Source of the DNA: Nautilus pompilius
Lineage: Eukaryota > Mollusca > Cephalopoda > Nautilida > Nautilidae
DNA: 64,000 nucleotides
Reading direction: 5' to 3'
Assembly (NCBI GenBank): GCA_018389105.1
Contig: JACATO010000991.1
Span: 870,001 to 934,000 of the forward strand
Both the position numbers and the translations under genes were made by a program. Below are positions 38,020-49,407 of this stretch, piece by piece. The notes beneath the pieces were generated by a model, which saw only the letters and a list, made by a program, of their open reading frames with translations, was not told the DNA's origin and ran no database searches. Numbering within the stretch: the stretch's first letter is position 1; the number at the start of each line of letters is the position of its first letter.

Positions 38020-39640
38020 GATGTCAGCTTGTCAGTTTTCCAAAACGAAACACCATAGATCTACATCCACCACTTTCTCCCACTGCCTCTTAGGCTGCTC
38101 ACGTGCAAGATTGCATCTTTTGGGATTGCAGGCTTCACATTTCTCTATCTCTTGGAGAATTTCTTGGGACATGTTTGGCCAGAATAGTAATTCTCTAGCT
38201 TTTCTGAGGACAGAATCTACACCCAGGTTTGATTTGTATAGTAGTGATCTGTGTTTGGGATGAGGTCCTTTGACACATTGTATTCATCATCTCTTGTAGA
38301 GAAATATGCTCATCTGCTGACTCTAGCCATCCCTTCAGGATCACATTCTTTAATATTTGTTGGTCTTTGTCAGCTTCTGTAGGTGATTTTAACATTTTCA
38401 TAATTTTATTTGAGATTGGAAGATATTGCACAGCTGACACTTGCTCAGTTTCCTTTTTTTATTCTGACTTTGGGTTGTCTGGAACTGTTCTGGAGAGCAT
38501 GTCAGAGAAATTCACCCTAGTACCTTTATTGTAAACTGTCTCAGTGTTGTATGTCAGCCAGTCTTCTACAGGTATTGTTTAGTGGTTTAGGCTGAATCAA
38601 TTCTAAGGGCTTGCAATCTGCACCTTTCTACCATAAATGAATTGGTGGAACCTCTTGCATGTGAAAGTCTGTGCAAGTGCCTTTTTATCTGTACATACCG
38701 ATGTGTAGTATCTAACTGGTCATATTTTAGTAGCACTGCTCCAAGACCCTTTTCATTGGTGTCACATTCAGTGGGTGGCTCTCCTTCAGGATTATAGTTC
38801 CTCAGTATCAGTGGACTTGTGCAGAGTACCTTGGTCTTTTAAGAGCAGGGTTTTGTTCTTTGCCTCGTTCCCATCTTTGTCAGAGCAGGCAAATTTTCTG
38901 ATGGACTTCAGTTTTGCTGATAGATTTGGTAAGAGCTTTGATAGATATCCTACTGTTTCCTGTAGCTTCTTACTGCCTTGGGATCTTCTGGGCTACGAAT
39001 CTTGGTTATTGCTTTGATTTTTTGGGGATCAGCTTTAGCCCCGCACTTATAAGTGGTCATCAAATTCTAATTCTGACATTTTAATCAGGAATTTTTTTTT
39101 CAGCAGTGTTGGAACAGGTTTCTCATTGTGGCATCATGAGCAGCTTTATTCTCACCATAAATTATTCCATCATCAACAATGTCCTCGAAACTTTCAATGA
39201 CTTTAAGGAATTTTCTCTGAAATATTTCTGAAGCTACATCCAACCCAGACCGAAGCTTGAGATATCAGTATCTACTAAATGGGGTTGGTGAAGGTCGTGA
39301 GGTAGCCAGATTCTTCATCTAGGATACAGTATCAGATCAACTTTTCAGAACACTCAAGATTTTGGCCAGTCTATGTAGGAGGACAACCCTTGGATAGGCA
39401 GTGGATACTTCTCACACAAATACTTTATTCAAGTTCCTTGGATCTAGACAGACTGAATATGTCTAATCAAAGAATTGTGCTAGTGTTCACAAAAACTGCC
39501 CAAACTCACCAACGTTCACAGCACAATCATTGAACATTTCTTCAGGTTTCTCATCTCTCTCACCTTTTGTCAGTTTCCTTTGGTTCACCAATTGTGTTTG
39601 TCAAATTTCTTTAATAGATTTTTATATCATCTTTGTCTCT
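38020..39640 (-). pseudogene. Decayed Ty3/gypsy retrotransposon pol (RT, RNase H, integrase zinc finger)
   Basis: Minus-strand fragments in pol order. CRLDPRNLNKVFVREKYPLP (about 39452-39393) is the start of reverse transcriptase. A degraded SLKVSRTLLMME/YGEN stretch stands where the YVDD loop region should be (about 39195-39155). AGLKLIPKKSKQ and later TECDTNEKGLGAVLL (about 38778-38734) mark the RT end and RNase H start. KGPHPKHRSLLYKSNLGVDS then RKARELLFWPNMSQEI and IEKCEAC (38270-38125) form the HHCC integrase zinc finger. Stops and frameshifts are dense. LTRs were not identified. It resembles the gypsy elements common in invertebrates. Confidence 0.75.
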
Positions 39641-39735
39641 GATAACTAAGTAAAAAATTATTAATATTGTTATTGTTTTTTATTAAAAATAGAAAAACTT
39701 ACGTTGTTTGGACTGCTAACCCTGGCCTTCCAGAG

Positions 39736-39870
39736 ATGGAAAAGGCTGAAAAGGTGGCTCTGAGACATAGTTATGTGTATATAAGAGACAACCTCTCTGA
39801 TGTTGCTGGTGTCCTTGACATCTTATATAAAAGGCAGATAATTTCTGTTAATCTGAAAGAAATTATTGAG
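39736..39870 (+). CDS. CARD-like N-terminal exon
   Basis: An acceptor-like TTCCAG and ATG (39736) are followed by 45 codons ending exactly at a GTGAGC donor (39871), phase 0. The peptide (MEKAEKVALRHSYVYIRDNL, then SDVAGVLDILYKRQIISVNL, then KEIIE) fits the first three helices of a caspase-recruitment (CARD) domain: a basic first helix ending near RDNL, the hydrophobic VxxVLDxLY helix, then a polar turn and next helix. The second half of the domain is not visible downstream before the lectin exon at 41319. Small CARD exons of this kind start caspases, adaptors and inhibitor-of-apoptosis proteins. The exon could also be an isolated remnant. Confidence 0.45.
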
Positions 39871-41318
39871 GTGAGCATTAACAATTTTTTTTCCTTGATT
39901 TAAACAATTTGTTGTTTTGTTGTTGTAAGGAAAGAGAGGTTAGTTCATTATATTCCCCATTAGAGCAGTACAGCTGCTAGACGGATATATATATATATAT
40001 ATATACATATATAAACCAGTCATGGAATCTTAAAAAATATACATCACATAGAAAAACATTTAGTGACAAAGAGATTAATATTGTCTCAGATTGGACTAAA
40101 CAGAATTTTCTTATTATTCATGATTTCTTTTCTCTTCTGTACAACTCTTTCTTAAAGTACAGGGCATAAGACAAATAGTTCATTTATTGAATTTCTTTTT
40201 TCCATTCACCAGTTTCTACAAGGGAGACTACTGTAGTAGATCCTCCATTTTTTTTAATGTGGAGGGGGGCCCCCACATGACCAGATGTTGAAAAGCATTT
40301 GAGTAGAAATCATGGCAAGGAGGCAGAATGGGAAACTGAGAATGAGGATTGAACTGAGGCCCTCAAACTTGGCAGTCCCAACCTTTGGGGGCCACCCACT
40401 CATTGAATCTATACTAGTAGAGGGTTAATTAAGTTCACAGAATTGAAATCTTGAGTTACTGGAAGATGTGACAGTTTTACTTCTGTTAGTCACAGCAGTG
40501 TTACAAGTATCAGTTTTGTGACACATTCTTCAAACTTGCGGGACCGGCTCTTCAGCTTAACGCTGGTGACTGACTGGGTTTAGTGTGGACACTTTTATTG
40601 AACTTGGTTAAATTGTGTAAAACTAGTTTGAGAAAAATGCTAAGAGTCGTAAATCAATTAAGTTAAAATGTTGTGTATATATTATTTGCTGGTGGTGACA
40701 GCTAGACCGACAGTGAGCCATTGCAGGAGAGAAAGTTTAGGTTTACAGCTTACACTCAGAAAAAAACCAAGACACTCAATCAACACCCAATAAATGTGAA
40801 GAATTCAAGAACTGCTTCTCCTGAAAATTAGCAGCCAAAAATCTAGATGCTATCTCAAGAAAGGGAACCACGCACTAATGATTTTACTACTAAACTGCTC
40901 CTTGACATTCAGACAAATATCCATGGGCTCTACATAAAAGGAGAACAATATTCCCTTTCTGTCGTTTACCACATCTGTATAGACTCACATTCTTTGTTAC
41001 AGATTCTGTTTTCATGAATAGCATTCTCACTCGATTACTTCTTCAGTTTATTAGCATATTAGATAAATTAACTCGTTTATTTATGCAAATATCTATCATT
41101 ATTTCAAAAGTATTATCTTAATACAGTTTGCTCGATTTTCTTCAAATTTTGGCAGAACAATTGTGGGTGGCCACATCTTGCCATCCAAACTTCTAATAGA
41201 TAAAATCTGTATCATCAACAAAAATAAAGACATTTAAAATTCTTTATTCTTAACGAAATACATCCAACATCAGAGGTTGAAATTTAATTAATCTTCCATT
41301 TTCTTTGACTTATTATAG
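39871..41318. other. Intron or spacer; no exon recognised
   Basis: AT-rich, with a (TA)n run at 39989-40013 and a GC-richer patch at 40258-40420 that may be a dispersed-repeat fragment. I looked for the second half of a CARD and for the first half of a lectin domain and found neither. Confidence 0.4.
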
Positions 41319-41537
41319 GGAAGACAGACCTGCATGTGGACGGGTCAGACGAGAAGGAAGGAAGGAGAATGGCAGTGGTCAAATGGTAAAAGTCTGACAT
41401 TCTTTGACTGGGGAACTTCAGAACCTAATGGTGTAACCCAACAGAACTGCATATTCCTCTATCGTCCACTTTCTTTTGCTTGGATTGATGGATTTTGTAA
41501 TTTTAAAGATGAATTCTTATGTGAAACTGATATTTAA
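41319..41537 (+). CDS. C-type lectin domain, terminal exon
   Basis: After an acceptor (TTGACTTATTATAG), phase 0, the exon reads MWTGQTRRKEGEWQWSNGKS, then LTFFDWGTSEPNGVTQQNC, then WIDGFCNFKDEFLCETDI and a stop. This is the second half of a C-type lectin-like domain: WxWSNG, the EPN motif associated with mannose-type calcium binding, the two conserved cysteines, and FLCE at the end. The usual WND is replaced by WID. A possible poly(A) signal AATAAA lies at 41820-41825. No matching first-half exon was found upstream on this strand, so gene continuity is uncertain. The phase-0 start differs from the phase-1 lectin exons elsewhere in the window but equals the phase of the CARD-like exon donor. 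Confidence 0.75.
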   Translation, partial: GRQTCMWTGQTRRKEGEWQWSNGKSLTFFDWGTSEPNGVTQQNCIFLYRPLSFAWIDGFCNFKDEFLCETDI

Positions 41538-43742
41538 AAAAACTATCCAAGGTTTAGTAACACAGTGGAATGTAATTGCTACCAATTCTGTAACTATATA
41601 ATCGTAATCTGTTTATTATAACAATTAATGTTTAGATGTATTGAATCTAATATAACTAATGTTATTACTGAATCCCAATCATGAATAGCAGATTTTAATT
41701 ATATATGTATCATTATTTATACAGTAGGAATTGATAGCTTTAATATTAGTAATGATAATTTTTTAACAACAGCTATATGAAAATATAATGAATTTTATAT
41801 AGACTGTTATAAGAGGAATAATAAAGCGATTTATTTCTTGGCCATTTGCTAGATTTAATATTTTTGTTCCTTATGTCCACTTCTGGCCATTATTTTCATT
41901 TCTGGTTGATGATAATTTTATCAGCAGACCTATCATAATAATTACAAGACATGTTTGAATACTGGATGCCTATTATGAGAATAATTGCTAAGTATGCAAA
42001 GGTTTTCTTTCCTGATTACTAAATATATTTTTTAAGTTTCACATATTTGATAGCTAGGTTTGATTTTAAAGATTTTCTTCTAATTAGATGTTTATTTGTT
42101 TTCCGATTCACAATAAGTCATTAGCATAACAGATCTCATTTTTATATGAGTTAAGATAATGAGTTATTTATCTCACTGCAGCCAGGGAGAAACAATCTAT
42201 AAATGTAATTCAGTGGAATATCTAACATAAAACTGCATCCTGTTCCTGTGTGTGCTTTTATCTACCTTTGTCTGTTTTCTCTCCATGTCTCTTCTATCTA
42301 CCATTTCTTCTTCCAACTTCTCTTCCTCTCTCTCTCTCTCTCCCATCTCTTTCTTTCAACTTCTTGCTCTTCTTGACTTTATCTTCCTTTTTCATCAATT
42401 GATGTATACCTATTGAAGGATCTTATCAGCTTTAAGTGAGATAATGAAATTCACTGAGCCCCCTATGAAACTGGAGCCAGGGAAAGGTATTTTTATGTAC
42501 AGTAGATGATGACCTTTCCCTTGGTGAAGCCTGTCCTGACTTTTTTTTTGACATCTAAGGTCATCTCACAGAAAGGAGTAGACAATTGTGTGTGGTGGGA
42601 ACAGGTATGCTGACCAAGCGAGTACTTATCCAGGTATGGCTGGTACAAACCAACCAGGACCTAGACACACAATCTTCACCTCAAGTAAACCCAACTTAGT
42701 CTTTTCATTTACAGATGTGGAAAAGAATCAGAAAAAACTGGAAGAAATCAATGTAGACAGGTGGTTAATAATGGTGAGGAGAAGGCATGCCAGCCCAGTT
42801 CACCGAACGAAGCCAGTCCGACTGGAACTTATACTCGTGCTCTCAAACAAGACAATCCATTAGCCTACCCCTGGACCACAGTAAAGGTACAAACCTTTGA
42901 GCAATAATGTTATGCTGTACGTGGGTACGTACATGCCAGAGGTATTGGTGATATTATTCCAGGCCATTTCACCGAGCGGATAAATGACTCGACGAAGCAG
43001 ATGGAGATCAGATAAAATCTTCATCAGGAAAAGGAGACAAACCGATGCAAAGGAAGTTAACAAATTTAAAGTATAGTCAGTTATTTGTAAGTAAGATATC
43101 TAGTATAAAATTACATTAAGAAATGTTAACTTTAGTTTTCCAGAAAAGCATTTGTGCAAATTATGTATTACAGGAAACTCAATGCTGTGGTAGCTACAGG
43201 AGCTAATAGGAGAATTTCATTTTCTATACTCTACTGTGTTTGACTGGAATTATCTTTTATTTTGTAGCAATTTATAGTGAGCACAAATCAGACATTAAAT
43301 TTGATGGGAATTTATAAAACTGAATATTTGAATAATTTACTTTGTTTCAATGAATACAAAATACAATATAAGTAGGAATATATTATATACTTGTGCACAT
43401 GGTAGCTAGTTGTCTCCCCTATACTAAACTATGTTTCTGTATCATAGGAGTACAGTAGGATGAGTGAGAAATCGTGTGGAGCTATGCTGGATTTATGAGA
43501 ACCTTATCAAAAAATCAAAGCACAACACAATGGAAAAATATATATATGGATCCCTCAAAACCATTGGCTTTATTATTATTCATTTATTATTTTCTTGAAC
43601 AGTTTGTTACCTGAACTTTATTCCATTTGTGTTTAATGAAATAAAGACTAATATTTTACTTTTTATTTACATATGAGAGCCTCAGTTGTTGCAAATATTC
43701 AGTGTCCATGTATTGATGAACCCAGTATATAATGGAACTTGA
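41538..43742. other. No gene recognised; AT-rich
   Basis: A short segment at 42717-42773 is framed by acceptor-like and donor-like sites and encodes DVEKNQKKLEEINVDRWLIM, but nothing supports it as an exon. The rest is AT-rich DNA with short CT and TA runs. Confidence 0.4.
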
Positions 43743-43963
43743 TTACACATCTTTTTCACAGAGAAAATAACTTTTCGTGCGACACATTCTGGTTATCACT
43801 CTACCCATATTAATAGTTTTTAGAAAGAACAGACAGTTAGCAGTGATGGCTCTATGGTCATGTGCCCATTTTGGAAAACCGACTTCTTGACCGTTTGACC
43901 ATCTCCATGGCCCTCTCCTCTCACTGCGAGACCCATCTATGTGAATCACAGACCTCCCTGGAT
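43743..43963 (-). CDS. C-type lectin domain, terminal exon
   Basis: The acceptor TTTCAAG gives phase 1, then VIHIDGSRSERRGPWRWSNG, a variable stretch, and TKSYFLCEKDV with a stop. WRWSNG, the NC pair and FLCE identify the second half of a C-type lectin-like domain. The EPN/QPD calcium motif and WND are absent (WAHDHRAITANC instead), so sugar binding of the classical kind is doubtful. The phase-1 start fits the phase-1 donor of the exon at 44967. An (AAT)n run abuts the acceptor side and may weaken splicing. Confidence 0.65.
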
Positions 43964-43968
43964 CTTGA

Positions 43969-43970
<2 letters not shown>

Positions 43971-44011
<41 letters not shown>

Positions 44012-44022
44012 TAATAATAATA
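43971..44022. repeat. (AAT)n microsatellite
   Basis: An AAT run of about 17 copies with one interruption, placed immediately upstream (minus strand) of the lectin terminal exon's acceptor. Confidence 0.9.
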
Positions 44023-44966
44023 TATGGAGAAAGCTTGCGTACTTATCTCAAGTAAAACTAGATCTGGCTAAAACGCTCTAGCTCCATGCTAAATCACCAG
44101 TGTAACCAAGAAGCTGAGATTACCTAGCACATGATGGGACAATCTATTGTTATAGATCAAACAGATGGTTTGTGATAAGAATAGATTTTCATTACTATTT
44201 TTATGCTATGATTAATGCCAGAATCTACATCTATCTGCTAAATAAAGTTGTTTATATTTCAAGAATGCAGTTGGTGAAAAATAATTGAAAATAATTCATG
44301 AAAAATGCCAACCTTTTGTTGTTAAAAAGTCCCTTGTCTAAACAAATTATAGTGTACAGATTAAATACTTGGTTTATGGAAAGCTTGCTTCATCCCAGGT
44401 GATTCAAATTATACTTAAAAATGTAAACCACTAAATAAACTTTAGCCGGTCCATCTATTGTTGTAATTTTTATTGTTCGCCACATTATTTTACACAGACA
44501 AACATACTGCAGGAAATGCATCACACGCACACACGCACATTTCCAAATTAACTCCAACAGGCCTTTATTTTATTTATGAAATTGAAAAACAAAATTTGTC
44601 TTTCTGTTACAGGATGGACCAGACTTCCATATTTCTTTAGCATGTGAATACTGCGAAAGTAGCTTGCAGTCCTAAATGATGTAGCAGGAGTCCTGGATGC
44701 TGTAGATGGGATGGAAGTATAAAAACTTGTGTAAATAATATTTTTTACAATTTCAGATGACAATATCAAATGTTTGCAGAGACCAAATATGTACGATATT
44801 TATATTTAAAAAAAAAATCAGTTTGTAGAAACTGTTCAGTATTTTGCCTCTATTTTTAAAACATGCAGACACTAAGTGCACAAAGGGAGGCCACAGCAAC
44901 TAGAAACACACCACATTTATGGAAGACTTGTTTTTCATTGGATAATATCTTGAACACCATACTCAC

Positions 44967-45125
44967 ATCTTCGGGACTGTTGTATCAAATAGTCCAATTT
45001 CTCCTCGGAGTCAATCCTTAAAAGATGGCCAAAGTCATCAGCACGATTTTTCCTCAGCTTGTAAAATTTGTAGCAGAGATTCAATGATGGTTCATAGTTG
45101 TAGCTTTGTTGAACACATTGATCAG
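44967..45125 (-). CDS. C-type lectin domain, first-half exon with a nine-codon gap
   Basis: Acceptor CTTTGTTCCAG and donor GTGAGT frame 159 bp, phase 1 to phase 1. It reads DQCVQQSYNYEPSLNLCYKF, then YKLRKNRADDFGHLLRIDSE and EKLDYLIQQSRR. The CYKF and GHLLRIDSEEK blocks are those of the first half of a C-type lectin-like domain. Compared with the 186-bp exon at 63416 it is exactly 27 bp shorter: the helix-1 segment that normally contains the AxxxC motif is missing between KNR and DFGHLLRI. Loss of that conserved Cys would leave the domain without one disulphide, so the product may be non-functional or atypical. It probably belongs with the terminal exon at 43743. Confidence 0.65.
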
Positions 45126-45964
45126 CTGGAACAAAGAGAAAGTGAAGAGGAAGTAATCAATTTGTTTTAAATGAAAATAATCTGTCTAATTATACACCTC
45201 AGTTGGCACCATAGAAAAGTCATCACATCATGCCACAGACATGAAACTCTGGATGAAGATGGCAGAGGGAAGCGATTGAATATATGGAAATTCGATGTTT
45301 AGATTGGACATTTTTCACTACATTGTTAGCAGAACTAATTAGTGAACCTTCTTGGCATCATCAAGAAGTACTCCTGAAGAGGGCTGGTTTGGGACACAAT
45401 GATGATGCCAGATGCCACCACAATGGTTCAGCGAGCTAGATCGTTTTGTCTGAAACAAAAATGACCTAGTAACCATCATGTTGGAGGTTCAAGACCAGCT
45501 TCTTCAACTTGCATACAAAAAGAAAAACAAATATCAAATACAAATTAACATCAGTTCACAGAAAAACAGATCAACTCAGGACTATACACTGGTAATTTTG
45601 ATGTGGAAAGATTGCCAAAACATACATTCTCTAGATACCTTTACTAACATGGTGGTGGGAAATGTCCGATCCAACTGTCTAGGTTCAACATTGCATGAAC
45701 TTTAATTGGTAATGTATTTACAAAATATAAAGGACCAGTTCAGGGATATAACACCAGTGTTGTATCAGCACTAACTACAGAATCCAAGTTTAAATGATTA
45801 AAACAGATAATTAAAATGGCTAAAGGAAAAATAAATTAATTTAAAACTTCTTAATTATAATACCCACTAAATTCGAAAGGTTATATGGAACTTATCTTGT
45901 GCGTCTCCTGGTCTCATTTTCGTAGATAACAGTCCAGAGATTTCTTACAAGCATTGTAATCTGC
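45126..45964. other. Intron or spacer; no exon recognised
   Basis: AT-rich DNA between the lectin exon and the coiled-coil relic. A plus-strand frame at 45478-45705 has no domain signature. Confidence 0.4.
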
Positions 45965-46345
45965 TTAATTACCTGCTGCAAGGATATCAAAGAAAGGGCA
46001 GATTGACCACCTATTGCTCAAATGAAGACCAAAAAGACAAAATATTTCTGTCCAGATGCTGGATGTTTCCACCATTAAAATCAATATTGATTTCTATTCT
46101 TCACCGTGTTTCCAATATTAACTATCAGTTTTTCTGATAAATTCTGCAGCAACATGCAGCAGTGGTCTCTGATGTTCTTCAGTTTCAATTTAAATAAGGC
46201 TACATTCCAGATCTCTGCATTTTCCATCAGTCTGTCTTCGTCTCTATTCATGTTGATATCACATTTATCAGCAAAAAGATTTCCCTTTTTTGCTTTCCAA
46301 TTCTTCTTGGAGCTGCAATATCTCTCATCCATTCTGGTGCAGGGT
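45965..46345 (-). pseudogene. CpG-decayed relic of a coiled-coil lectin exon
   Basis: The sequence aligns along its length with the exon at 48357-48912. VNIGNTVKNRNQY here matches VTIGNTVKNKNRTDF there, and the following GGAAACATCCA and TGCTGCAAGGA (plus strand) stretches line up base by base. The relic has a stop directly after NRNQY and other frame breaks upstream, where LQEELESKK is in another frame. Many C-to-T and G-to-A changes fall where the paralogue has CpG. It is a diverged duplicate of the signal-peptide and coiled-coil exon and cannot encode a full coil. Confidence 0.7.
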
Positions 46346-46679
46346 ACTCTTAAGGAAAAGTGGTCTCAAGTGTATAACCTAATGTGGTTTGTGACAGCAT
46401 CTCCATCAATCTTTAGATATTAATTAGAGTTGTGGTTCTTCTTTTTCCTCCTTTGCTATATATTAAACAGTTTTATATGCACATCTGGGAGGACTTTAAA
46501 AGATATGTAAGAAAACATACATATATTCATCCACTCAAATTAAGTATACAATAGCACATTCCACACAAATACTTTAAGACAAAGTTTGATCAAATAATTA
46601 ACTATTTAATATCTTAGTCTTGTTTCGCATCTTCATGTAAACCATGTTGTTACTTTTTATTTTTAACTGGCATTGCAAC

Positions 46680-47362
46680 TTCTAAACTGATCCAGTATTT
46701 GTGGCAGGAGGAAGCAACAGATTTACTGTCACAATGAAACTGATCCAGTATTTGTGGTAGTAGGTGGAAGTAACAGATTTAATCTTACAATGAAACCGAT
46801 CCAGTATTTGTGGCAGGAGGAAGCAACAGATTTACTCTCACAATGAAACCGATCCAGTATTTGTGGCAGTAGGTGGAACAGATTTACTGTCACAATGACA
46901 CTGATCCAGTATTTGTGGTAGTAGGTGTAAGTAACAGATTTACTGTCACAATGACACTGATCCAGTATTTGTGGTAGTAGGTGTAACAGATTTACTGTCA
47001 CAATGAAACTGATCCAGTATTTGTGGTAGTAGGTGAAAGTAACAGATTTAGTCATATTGTAACTGATCCAGTATTTGTGGCAGGAGGTGGAAGTAACAGA
47101 TTTAGTCATATTTTAACTGATCCAGTATTTGTGGCAGGAGGTGGAAGTAACAGATTTAGTCATATTTTAACTGATCCAGTATTTGTGGCAGGAGGTGGAA
47201 GTACAGATTTAATCTTACAATGAAACTGATCCAGTATTTGTGGCAGGAGATGGAAGTAACAGATTTAGTCATATTTTACCTGACCCAGTATTTGTGGCAG
47301 GAGGTGGTGGAAGTAACAGATTTAGTCATATTTTAACTGACCCAGTATTTGTGGTAGTAATT
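46680..47362. repeat. Minisatellite of about 50-60-bp units, about 13 copies
   Basis: The unit contains CTGATCCAGTATTTGTGGCA, GGAGGTGGAAGTAACAGATT and TAGTCATATT or TACTGTCACAATG. I count 13 copies of CCAGTATTTGTGG between 46690 and 47355, then degenerate copies to about 47500. Left-hand units carry TTACTGTCACAATGA and right-hand ones TTAGTCATATTTTAA, so two sub-families lie in blocks. Open frames across it on both strands are artefacts. Confidence 0.95.
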
Positions 47363-48356
47363 TAATATCATATTTAAACTGATGCAGAATTTGAAAGAGT
47401 AGGTAACAGTGACTAATTTAGTGTCACATTTAAAATGATATGGCATTTCTGGAAATAGTTACTAATAACTGGACCACACAGTTAAAGTGACCCAGTATTT
47501 GTAGCAATAGAAACCTGTTACTAATATTTAATTGGCATGAAATGAATTATTTCACAAATTATTTTGTAGAAGGCACCGTAATACAAAAACAACTAATAGA
47601 AAGAAAGGAAGGTAATTGATGGCCAACCCAGACACCTTCGATAAACTTCCAGCACATACACCCTTTAACTACCAATATTTTACTGTCCCCATTTTACACT
47701 CTTCGTACATGAAGTTTCATAGAACAGACATAAAACCCACGTTTCGGACCAGAAGCCTGTTTTTATGTACATTAGGCAGGCCTGGATCTCACAGCTCTGC
47801 TCACACGTGTACAGATGCATCTTAAAGATGATTTCTTCCCAAGTTAACCCCGCCGCCCGGGTTACCTTACTTGTGTGTGTGTTGCATACCTGTAGCTTAG
47901 CTAACTGCTGCCTGGTCTGGTTTTCCATTTAGAACTGGGCATCTCTATTGTCCTGTTTTGCTCTTCAGTTCCAGCTTCTGTCAGAGATTTACACCATTAA
48001 CTAAGACCCAGAACGAAAGGAATCCCTGCCTCCGTTGCTGTTTCTTAAGGGAAGAAGAGGGGCAGCAGTAACTTGTCATAACTACTCTGAATGGCGGTCA
48101 CAAACCATCCACCTACAGTCGGCGTCGGCCAGGCTGTAATTACTACCGGAGTCTGCTCTGTATCAGGGAAGGGGCTCCCTCCCTTCACAGAATCCCGTGA
48201 CGGTCCACTGTAACAGGAGAGACGAACCCCGGGAACACCGCCCGCCATAGACGGGGGCGGGTACCGACAGGAGGAAGCCATTCCGGCCGGTTATATTCTA
48301 ATGAACAGAACCGTTATACGGCTGATTCGTCCTGGGAGGGGGAGAGGGGGACTCAC
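47363..48356. other. Intron or spacer; no exon recognised
   Basis: AT-rich to about 47.9 kb, then sharply GC/CpG-rich towards the coiled-coil exon. It holds only short open frames without features. Confidence 0.4.
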
Positions 48357-48912
48357 CCCCGACGCCCGAAGCTGGTCTCCTTGTTGCGGACAGAGGCCGA
48401 GACGACGACGACGACCTCCTCCTGCTGCAAGGACACCAAAGAAAGGGTCAGGTTGTCCACCTGCTGCTCAAACGACGACTGAAAGGACAGAATCTTCCTG
48501 TCCGGACGGTGGATGTTTCCGCCATTGAAGTCTGTCCGGTTTTTATTCTTCACCGTGTTGCCAATGGTAACCGCCAGCCCTTCCGCGTCCTTCAGCTTGT
48601 CGGGGCCACTTTCACAGCCGCCATATTCTCCGCGTTCACCCCGTCTTCCAGAACCGTCAGGTCCCGTGACGTCACATCCGGCCGTCTGACGTCACTCTCC
48701 CGAGCTCCTCTCGCCTTCAGCCGAGACATTTCCCTCTTCCGCGAGATCTCCCCGTCCTTCTCGAGCAGGGAGCTCCGGAGGCAGCTGATGTCCAGCGTGT
48801 GACTCAGTACGGATCGGGACAGCGTCCTCACGTCCGACACCAGGCCGCCGCCATTCGCGGCCAGCAGCAGAGCGGGAACCCAGAAGCCTCCATGTCGACC
48901 CGGCGGCGCCAT
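48357..48912 (-). CDS. Signal-peptide and coiled-coil exon of a C-type lectin-like gene, frame disrupted
   Basis: ATG at 48912-48910 (AAAATGGCG, strong context) starts MAPPGRHGGFWVPALLLAAN, a plausible signal peptide, followed by charged helical sequence (LLEKDGEISRKREMSRLKAR). This frame stops at 48592. The homologous continuation (KLKDAEGLAVTIGNTVKNKN, then ILSFQSSFEQQVDNLTLSLV) is in the next frame and runs to a donor, GTGAGT, at 48356. Signal peptide plus long coil matches the first exon of the lectin gene at 61925, so lectin-domain exons should follow (44967 and 43743 on this strand). The shift near 48595-48605 could be a lesion or an assembly indel. In the second frame the donor is phase 2, which does not fit the phase-1 acceptor at 45125. 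I therefore regard it as probably broken. Confidence 0.55.
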
Positions 48913-49327
48913 TTTGCCGGAACCCTGTGCTGGGGGCCCATCAACCAACCGGGAGAACCGCCTCAGCCCGGACGAGTAGAGCTCAGAGACTGACTGCTGC
49001 ACTGGCCTCCATCATCATCATCATCATCATCATTCTATTCCTTGATGTTCCCCTCTTTTTGATAGATCACCTTTCTGCTGTCTATCGTCCTCCATTTTCG
49101 GTGTAGCCCAGGTTCTGTTCTGTGTAACCCGTCCTTTGTGTGTAATGTTTTCGGCTTCTTCGAAGTTTCCCGCTTTTATCTCTTAATTTAAAAACTCACA
49201 CAAGTCAGTATCTCACCTGTTTATTACTTCTTTGATGCCAACGACTGCACATTGAAGACTCCTCCATAAGTAAAAGGAGTGTATTAATTTTTAAAAATTG
49301 CACAACATTAAACTTATTTACGATGCG
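48913..49327. other. Upstream region of the coiled-coil exon; no gene
   Basis: Includes the likely 5' UTR and promoter side of the minus-strand gene and a (ATC)n run at 49010-49033. Nothing else is recognised up to the tandem duplication. Confidence 0.4.
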
Positions 49328-49407
49328 TTTCAAACATGGACGACACCTCAGCTGTCAGCTGAAGTGATGATTACAAACAACGTTTTCTGAAGACTGTAAC
49401 CGTGCAC

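Noticed and set aside
42717..42773. Mini-exon encoding DVEKNQKKLEEINVDRWLIM between splice-like sites
   Set aside because: No partner exons in phase and no homology that I recognise; sites are weak.
46729..47109. 126-codon minus frame with TKSVTxTxxHKYWI repeats
   Set aside because: Artefact of the minisatellite; unit length varies so the frame is not maintained across it.
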